This document shows positions 59,097-64,000 of a DNA stretch of 64,000 nucleotides, in pieces. Source of the stretch: Mesorhizobium sp. B4-1-4 (GTDB taxonomy: Bacteria; Pseudomonadota; Alphaproteobacteria; Rhizobiales; Rhizobiaceae); NCBI RefSeq assembly GCF_006439395.2, contig NZ_CP083950.1:5197001-5261000 (forward strand), in the 5' to 3' direction. Positions within the stretch are counted from its first letter, which is position 1. Every line of letters begins with the position of its first letter. Both the position numbers and the translations under genes were made by a program. A model generated the notes under the pieces. That model searched no databases and had not been told where the DNA came from. It saw only the letters and a program-made list of their open reading frames with translations.

Positions 59097-59831
59097 GACC
59101 CCGATCAGGAAAAGCCCGTCGGGCGGCGCCACCTGGCCGCAGGCGGCGCGGTCGCGTGCCTCGAGCGCCGCCTTGAGGTCGCCGACGGTCCAACCGCCCT
59201 CGCCGATCCGTTTGAGCGAGCCGACCATGGAGCGCACCTGGTTGTGCAGGAAGGAACGCGCCGAGGCCCGCACCTCGATCAGGTCGCCCGTCCGGCTCAC
59301 ATCGAGCCGCTCCAGCGTCCTGACCGGGCTGTTGGCCTGGCACTGCGTCGAGCGGAAGGTGGTGAAGTCGTGCCGCCCGAGCAGGATCTTCGCTGCTTCG
59401 TGCATGGCGCTGGCATCAAGCTGCTTTGGCACCCACCACACCTTGCCCTTTTCCAGCGCCGAAGGCGCACGCCGGTTGAGGATGCGGTAGAGATAGTGAC
59501 GGCCGGTGGCCGAGAAGCGCGCGTCGAAATCGTCCGAGACGGCCACGGCCCTTAGGATCGCGACACGTGCGCCGGCAGCCTGCAGATGGGCGTTGACGGC
59601 ATCGCGCACCTTGTCGCCAGGCCACGCTTTGGCAAGGTTGACATGCGCCACCTGCGCGGTGGCGTGCACGCCGGCATCGGTACGGCCTGCGGCGCGCAGC
59701 CGGACTGCCTCGCCACAGAATTTTTCGATCGCCTGCTCGATCGCCTGCTGCACGGAAGGCTGATCGGCCTGGTGCTGCCAGCCGGCAAACCGGCTGCCGT
59801 CATATTCGATGTCGAGGCGAAAACGCGGCAT
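59055..59831 (-). CDS. truA: tRNA pseudouridine synthase A
   Basis: The 258-residue enzyme makes pseudouridine at positions 38-40 of tRNA anticodon arms. The catalytic Asp is in RAAGRTDAGVHATAQV (about 46-61); the opening RFRLDIEYDGSRFAGWQHQ and the FTTFRSTQCQ and FLHNQVRSMVG segments are diagnostic. The C-terminal tail (YPSQSPEDSTPG) is encoded by a degenerate tandem repeat and is probably species-specific. It is the downstream gene of the def-fmt-GNAT-truA group. Confidence 0.96.
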   Translation of the reverse strand: MPRFRLDIEYDGSRFAGWQHQADQPSVQQAIEQAIEKFCGEAVRLRAAGRTDAGVHATAQVAHVNLAKAWPGDKVRDAVNAHLQAAGARVAILRAVAVSDDFDARFSATGRHYLYRILNRRAPSALEKGKVWWVPKQLDASAMHEAAKILLGRHDFTTFRSTQCQANSPVRTLERLDVSRTGDLIEVRASARSFLHNQVRSMVGSLKRIGEGGWTVGDLKAALEARDRAACGQVAPPDGLFLIGVDYPSQSPEDSTPG

Positions 59832-59855
59832 TTGCGACCAGAGCTCTCGCCTCGA

Positions 59856-59921
59856 GCAATTCCAGGAAAAGTGGAAGCGGTTTTCCGTCCGGAATTGCGT
59901 TTGAACAAAAACGCAGAGCAG
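59856..59921. repeat. Palindromic repeat, GCAATTCC arm type, copy 1
   Basis: GCAATTCC and GGAATTGC (59856-59898) enclose the core GGAAAAGTGGAAGCGGTTTT, followed by a GTTTGAACAAAAACGCAGAG tail to 59921. It lies between truA and the acetyltransferase gene. Two more copies lie at 63322-63447. Confidence 0.75.
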
Positions 59922-59951
59922 TTCGCCGTTTCCGTGAAACGGTGGCCTGCG

Positions 59952-60458
59952 CTACGCGGCGAGAGCGGTGAAGGCCGGGGCGTAGACCAGCCTGCCGGTC
60001 TCCGGAGCGTCACCCCAGGCCAGTGCCTGCAGCGCCTCGCCCTGATACTCGCTCTCGAATTTCTCGGCGCGGGCGTGGCTGTAGCCGAAACGGCCGTAAT
60101 AAGCCGGATCGCCCAGCACGACGGCCAGCGTCTCGCCGGCATCCTTGAGCCGGATATGCGCCTCGCGGATCAGCGCCCCGCCAATGCCGCTGCCATGGAA
60201 CGAAGGTTCCACCGCCAGCGGCGCCAGCGCCACGGCCGCGAAACGCTTGCCGCCGTTCTGGACGAACAGGCGCGAAAACAGGATGTGGCCGATGACTTGG
60301 CCATCCTCTTCCGCCACCAGTTCGGCAACGGCATCGCCGCCGGTCACCAGCGCATCGACCAGCCCTGCTTCCGACTGCTGGCCGAAAGCGTGTTCCTCAA
60401 CGAGGCGGATAGCCTCGCGATCCCGCGGCGTCGCCGCGCGTATCGACATCATGCTCAT
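59952..60458 (-). CDS. GNAT-family N-acetyltransferase
   Basis: The 168-residue protein shows the acetyl-CoA-binding motif A region VEPSFHGSGIGGALIREAHI (R/Q-x-x-G-x-G/A core as FHGSGIGGAL), with the preceding strand AVALAPLAV and a C-terminal GDPAYYGRFGYSHA, typical of the YhbS-like subgroup. Substrate unknown; such proteins acetylate small amines or protein N-termini. Its start overlaps the fmt stop (ATGA), so it is translated with fmt. Confidence 0.9.
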   Translation of the reverse strand: MSMMSIRAATPRDREAIRLVEEHAFGQQSEAGLVDALVTGGDAVAELVAEEDGQVIGHILFSRLFVQNGGKRFAAVALAPLAVEPSFHGSGIGGALIREAHIRLKDAGETLAVVLGDPAYYGRFGYSHARAEKFESEYQGEALQALAWGDAPETGRLVYAPAFTALAA

Positions 60459-61408
60459 GAGAACTTCATTCCTTTTTCGATCTTGGCTCCGCGCAGGAAT
60501 TCCGACGCGGCGGCGGGCCTTCCGCCCGCCCGTTGAACTTCGACCAGCCTGATCGCGCCTGTCCCGCAGGCGACCGTCAGACGGTCATCGAGAATTCCTC
60601 CCGACTCGCCCAAAACTTCCGAAAGCGATACGCCTTCAGATAGCGTCGAGCGAAGCAGTTTCAGCCGCTCCGGGCGGCCGCCAATGTCAATCTCGGACCA
60701 GGCGCCGGGAAAGGGCGACAGGCCACGAAGGTGGTTGTGGACCTCGGCCGCCGGCCGAGTCCAGTCCATGCGCGTCTCGGATTTATCGATTTTTCTGGCG
60801 TAAGTCACCCCTTCCGCCGCTTGCGCGGTAAATGTAAGGGTGTTCTTTTCCAGCCAGGCCAGCGCTTCCACCATCAGGGCAGCACCGACGCACATCAACC
60901 GATCATGCAGATCGCCGGCTGTCATATCGGGGTCGATGGCGCATTTTTCAACCAATCCCACCGGTCCGGTGTCCAAACCCTCTTCCATGCGCATCACCAT
61001 CATGCCGGTTTCCAGGTCGCCCGCCATGATGGCGCGCTGGATGGGAGCGGCCCCCCGCCAGCGCGGCAGAAGCGATGCATGGCCGTTGATGCAGCCAAGC
61101 CGTGGCGCCTCCAGAACCGCCTTCGGCAGCAGCAATCCATAGGCCACGACCACCGCGACATCGGCCCGCAGATCACGGAAGGCGGCCTGCTCGGCCTCGG
61201 CCTTGAGGGAGGTCGGTGTACGCACCGCGATGCCTAGCCGCTCGGCCTCGCGTTGCACCGGCGACGGCGTCAACTCCAGCCCACGCCGTCCGGCGGCACG
61301 CGGCGGCTGGGTATAGACGGCTGATATTTCATGCCCGGCTTCGGCGATGGCGCGCAGCGTCGGCACCGAAAACTCCGGCGTGCCCATGAAGATGACGCGA
61401 AGGGGCAT
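60455..61408 (-). CDS. fmt: Methionyl-tRNA formyltransferase
   Basis: The 317-residue enzyme formylates initiator methionyl-tRNA. It opens with VIFMGTPEFSVPTLRAI and carries the catalytic Asn-His pair in the GCINGHASLLPRWRGAAP motif (about 105-122), the family's substrate-binding MEEGLDTGPV segment, and a C-terminal tRNA-binding barrel. Its gene begins 5 nt after the stop of def, the usual pair, and its stop overlaps the acetyltransferase start. Confidence 0.97.
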   Translation of the reverse strand: MPLRVIFMGTPEFSVPTLRAIAEAGHEISAVYTQPPRAAGRRGLELTPSPVQREAERLGIAVRTPTSLKAEAEQAAFRDLRADVAVVVAYGLLLPKAVLEAPRLGCINGHASLLPRWRGAAPIQRAIMAGDLETGMMVMRMEEGLDTGPVGLVEKCAIDPDMTAGDLHDRLMCVGAALMVEALAWLEKNTLTFTAQAAEGVTYARKIDKSETRMDWTRPAAEVHNHLRGLSPFPGAWSEIDIGGRPERLKLLRSTLSEGVSLSEVLGESGGILDDRLTVACGTGAIRLVEVQRAGGRPAAASEFLRGAKIEKGMKFS

Positions 61409-61413
61409 TTCCC

Positions 61414-61944
61414 CTATCCCACCAGCTTGCCCGGCGCCTTGTCCCTGGCGAGCTTCTTGAACTTCTTCACCACCATGTCGCGCTTCAGCTTCGAGATATG
61501 GTCGATGAACAGAACGCCGTTGAGATGATCGATCTCATGCTGCAGGCAGGTCGCCATCAGCCCTTCGGCCTCCATCTCCTGCAGCTTGCCGTCGCGGTCG
61601 AGATATTTCACCCGCACGGAGGCCGGGCGTTCGACCTCGGCATAATAGTCGGGGATCGACAGGCAGCCTTCCTCGTAGACCGAGCGCTGATCGGCGCTAT
61701 CCAGGATCTCTGGGTTGATGAAGACATGCGGCGCCGGCGTTTCGTCTTCCTTGGCCAGATCGATCACCAGCATGCGCAGCGGTTCGCCGACCTGGATTGC
61801 CGCCAGTCCGATGCCTGGCGCGTCATACATGGTCGCCAGCATGTCGTCGGCCAGCTTTTGCAGGGGCGAGTCGACGCGTTCCACCGGCTTGGAGACCTGG
61901 CGCAGGATCGGATCGGGAAGAATGATGAGCGGCTTGATCGGCAT
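61414..61944 (-). CDS. def: Peptide deformylase
   Basis: The 176-residue iron/zinc enzyme removes the formyl group from new proteins. Three family motifs are clear: PGIGLAAIQVG (motif 1), EGCLSIPDYYAEVERP (motif 2, metal-binding Cys), and CLQHEIDHLNGVLF (motif 3, HExDH with metal and catalytic residues). ATG at 61944 gives normal length. It precedes fmt by 5 nt and is divergent from rmuC by about 100 bp. Confidence 0.97.
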   Translation of the reverse strand: MPIKPLIILPDPILRQVSKPVERVDSPLQKLADDMLATMYDAPGIGLAAIQVGEPLRMLVIDLAKEDETPAPHVFINPEILDSADQRSVYEEGCLSIPDYYAEVERPASVRVKYLDRDGKLQEMEAEGLMATCLQHEIDHLNGVLFIDHISKLKRDMVVKKFKKLARDKAPGKLVG

Positions 61945-62047
61945 GGCGTTCCACCTAAGACCTCGCAGGAATGGCGTCAACCGGTGCGCCCGAGCCCCGT
62001 TCACGTTTTGATCTGTGCTATCAGGCCGAATCGGCTATGCTGTCCAC

Positions 62048-63319
62048 ATGAATGACCTGAGCACCATCCTTTCGGAGCCCGTCGCACGGCTTGGCGCCTC
62101 GACAATCACGCTCGGCCACGCGCTGGCCTTCGGCGCGTTGCTGTTTTTCGCCCTGTTCGTGGCGCTCGTCGTCGCGCTGTGGCGGTCGGCCAAGGCGCGC
62201 GCGGTCGCCGTCGCGGAAGCCGCCGACCACGCCCGCGACGCCGAGGCGCGCATGGCCGGCATATTGCAGGCCCAGGCCGAAATGCAGGGGCGCATGGGCG
62301 CAATCGCCGAAGTGTTCGGCGCGCGCCAGGCGGAGCTGACGCAGTCGATCGGCCAGAGGCTTGACGCCATGACCGGCCGCCTCGGCCAGACCATGACCGA
62401 GCAGACCAAATCAACGCATGAGAGCCTGGCGAAGCTGCAGGAACGGCTGGCGGTCATCGACACCGCGCAAGGCAATATCCAGTCGCTCGCCGGCCAGGTC
62501 GTGCAGTTGCAGGCCATCCTCTCCAACAAGCAGACGCGCGGCGCCTTCGGCCAGTCACGCATGGAGGCGATCGTCGCCGACGGCCTGCCGCACGGCGCCT
62601 ATGAATTCCAGGCGACGCTGTCGAACGGCAGCCGGCCGGACTGCCTGGTGAAGATGCCGAACGGCGCGCCGTCGCTTGCCATCGATGCCAAATTTCCGCT
62701 GGAGGCGTGGAATGCCATCCGCGCCGCCGATGGCGCCGATTTGCAGAAGGTCGCGGCGCAGGCCTTCCGCCGCGATATCGAAATCCACGTTCGCGATATT
62801 TCGGAAAAATACCTGATCCAGGGCGAGACGCAGGACACAGCTTTCATGTTCGTGCCGTCGGAATCGGTATTCGCCGAGATCCACGAGAATTTCGAGGCGA
62901 TCGTCCACAAGGCGCACCGCGCCCGCGTCGTCATCGTTTCGCCGTCCCTGCTGATGCTGTCGATCCAGGTCATCCAGGCGATCCTGAAGGATGCCCGCAT
63001 GCGCGAACAGGCGCATCTGATCCAGGGCGAAGTGATCCGCCTGATGGAGGATGTCGCGCGTGTCGACGAGCGCGTGCGCAAGCTGCAGGTCCATTTCGGC
63101 CAATCCGCCAAGGACATAGACGATATCCTCGTGTCGACCTCGAAAGTGACCAAACGTGGCCAGAAGATCGAGGCGCTGGAGTTCGGCGCGCAGGCCGATG
63201 GCGATGCCGGCCCGGAGACACCGTCACGGGCACCGGCCGCGAAACTCGACCCCGGCCCGCGCGTCGCCGATTCAAAGACCGGACAGCTCAGGCTGCGGGT
63301 CGTCGAAGGCGACGACTAA
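62048..63319 (+). CDS. rmuC: DNA recombination protein RmuC
   Basis: The 423-residue protein has one N-terminal membrane anchor (TLGHALAFGALLFFALFVAL), a long coiled coil (about 60-150) and the conserved RmuC domain (about 165-390): GAFGQSRMEAIVADGLPHGA, PSLAIDAKFPLEAWNAIRAA, YLIQGETQDTAFMFVPSESV and VIVSPSLLMLSIQVIQAIL. RmuC limits inversions at short inverted repeats and has a nuclease-like core. ATG at 62048 was chosen. Two palindromic repeats follow its stop. Confidence 0.95.
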   Translation: MNDLSTILSEPVARLGASTITLGHALAFGALLFFALFVALVVALWRSAKARAVAVAEAADHARDAEARMAGILQAQAEMQGRMGAIAEVFGARQAELTQSIGQRLDAMTGRLGQTMTEQTKSTHESLAKLQERLAVIDTAQGNIQSLAGQVVQLQAILSNKQTRGAFGQSRMEAIVADGLPHGAYEFQATLSNGSRPDCLVKMPNGAPSLAIDAKFPLEAWNAIRAADGADLQKVAAQAFRRDIEIHVRDISEKYLIQGETQDTAFMFVPSESVFAEIHENFEAIVHKAHRARVVIVSPSLLMLSIQVIQAILKDARMREQAHLIQGEVIRLMEDVARVDERVRKLQVHFGQSAKDIDDILVSTSKVTKRGQKIEALEFGAQADGDAGPETPSRAPAAKLDPGPRVADSKTGQLRLRVVEGDD

Positions 63320-63321
63320 AA

Positions 63322-63380
63322 GCAATCCAGGAAAAGTGCGTAGCGGTTTTCCGTCCGGAATTGCGCAAGAACAAAGAGCT
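63322..63380. repeat. Palindromic repeat, GCAATTCC arm type, copy 2
   Basis: The element GCAATCC...GGAATTGC (63322-63364) has the core GGAAAAGTGCGTAGCGGTTT and a CAAGAACAAAGAGC tail. It has lost one T of the left arm. Together with copy 3 it fills most of the interval between rmuC and the last gene. Confidence 0.75.
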
Positions 63381-63383
63381 AAA

Positions 63384-63447
63384 GCAATTCCAGGAAAAGT
63401 GCATGGCGGTTGTCCGTCCCGAATTGCGTAAGAACTCGGAGCCAGAG
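63384..63447. repeat. Palindromic repeat, GCAATTCC arm type, copy 3
   Basis: A second copy begins 3 nt after copy 2 in the same orientation (GCAATTCC, core AAAAGTGCATGGCGGTTGTC, GAATTGC, then GTAAGAACTCGGAGC). It is diverged by several substitutions, so the tandem pair is not a very recent duplication. From here to 63515 nothing else is recognised. Confidence 0.7.
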
Positions 63448-63515
63448 CGGGTCAACGATTGCAGTGAACGCTGAACCGCTCGACGGCTTCATCCCGAAGT
63501 GGCGTACGGATAATT

Positions 63516-64000
63516 CTAAACCACAGCCATGACGATGTGTGCCTGGATTTTGGCGGCGACCTCGCCGCTGCCATGCCTGTCGGCAATCGCGGATGCGGCA
63601 TAATCTGTTGCAGCGTCCAGTTTCCCCGGATCCCTGGCCTCGATTTCGGTGCGAAGAACAGTTCCCTGGCAATAGGCAACAGCCGGAACGCGCGGCGAGG
63701 ATGCGCGGCTTTGTTCGGCTCTCGTCTCGATCACCACTTGGGAGAAACCGGCGTCCTCCAGCTCACTGCGGATCAATGCCTTATCGTGATAGCCGTGTGG
63801 CGTGCGTGCCAGAAAGCGCGGCGGATCGTCCGGAAAAATCCTTGCCAGCGCATTGGTCACATCATCGGCAAACACATTCTCCTCGATGCGATCCCAGACG
63901 TTGAACAGAAAATGTCCACCGGGCTCGAGGACCCGCTTCGCCTCACGATAGGCGGACAGGCGGTTGGGAAAGAACATCGCCCCAAACTGGCAACAAACGA
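63516..64000 (-). CDS. SAM-dependent methyltransferase, C-terminal part (cut by right window edge)
   Basis: The frame is open to the right edge; about 161 codons including the stop are visible. The segment VCCQFGAMFFPNRLSAYREA is the motif following the SAM-binding strand of UbiE-like class I methyltransferases (Q-x-x-MFFP-D), and KRVLEPGGHFLFNVWD is motif III. A C-terminal substrate cap follows (PPRFLARTPHGYHDK) and then LEDAGFSQVVIETRAEQS. The N-terminal SAM-binding motif is outside the window. Substrate unknown. Confidence 0.85.
   Translation of the reverse strand, partial: VCCQFGAMFFPNRLSAYREAKRVLEPGGHFLFNVWDRIEENVFADDVTNALARIFPDDPPRFLARTPHGYHDKALIRSELEDAGFSQVVIETRAEQSRASSPRVPAVAYCQGTVLRTEIEARDPGKLDAATDYAASAIADRHGSGEVAAKIQAHIVMAVV

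Noticed and set aside
63322..63447. Repeat pair after rmuC as a mobile-element end or attachment site
   Set aside because: Both are short palindromic intergenic repeats without a transposase, target duplication or integrase nearby.

Overview
The window reads as chromosomal DNA of a Rhizobiales alphaproteobacterium, most likely Mesorhizobium or a close Phyllobacteriaceae relative. This rests on high GC, dense genes with many ATGA-type overlaps, many ABC importers, rhizobial-type intergenic palindromes, and the order rpmH-rnpA-yidC ... yihA ... argB ... HAD nucleotidase ... dapD ... dapE ... truA-fmt-def-rmuC. The genus is an inference from remembered gene order and repeat families, not from a search.

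Layout. 1-1.4 kb: a left-truncated OmpA-like gene and a coiled-coil gene. 1.8-4.3 kb: a ketopantoate-reductase-like gene and an acyl-CoA synthetase. 4.35-4.52 kb: a mosaic palindromic repeat. 4.6-11.1 kb: a gamma-glutamyltransferase, a complete polyamine-type ABC importer and a divergent GntR/FCD regulator with a palindromic operator between. 11.1-15.7 kb: an SDR, a glycosyltransferase-like protein, a LysR regulator, a covalent flavoprotein and an MFS remnant. 15.7-20.4 kb: a SAM-cyclase-ATPase-TPR signalling protein followed by an orphan sugar-type binding protein. 20.7-25.1 kb: tRNA-Arg(ACG), a histidine kinase, and rpmH-rnpA-yidC behind a near-consensus promoter.

25.4-41.5 kb: accessory genes. 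These include a small acidic protein, an isoaspartyl methyltransferase fused to an erythromycin-esterase-like domain, two separate HlyD-DHA2 efflux pumps (one MarR-, one TetR-associated, the latter with two operators), a Vat-type acetyltransferase overlapping yihA, a TPR protein, msrB, a fasciclin remnant and an amidase. 41.6-51.7 kb: argB, a RidA-like protein, a BchE-like radical SAM protein, a divergent Lrp-phhA pair, a second Lrp divergent from an amino-acid uptake and oxidation set that lacks an ATPase, a GMC oxidoreductase remnant and a diguanylate cyclase. 51.8-63.3 kb: mostly backbone (HAD nucleotidase, LOG, dapD, dapE, truA, fmt, def, rmuC) with small membrane-protein insertions. A right-truncated methyltransferase closes the window.

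How the genes work together. The backbone covers ribosome assembly, RNase P, membrane insertion, arginine and lysine biosynthesis, tRNA modification and N-terminal formylation and deformylation. Between these conserved genes lie nutrient-uptake, efflux and stress genes. At least three decayed genes and several short repeat families show that the intervals are fluid. The observations I rate highest are the methyltransferase-esterase fusion, the cyclase/binding-protein pair, the BchE-like enzyme, the twin TetR operators, and two palindromic repeat subfamilies that share one core but carry different arms.
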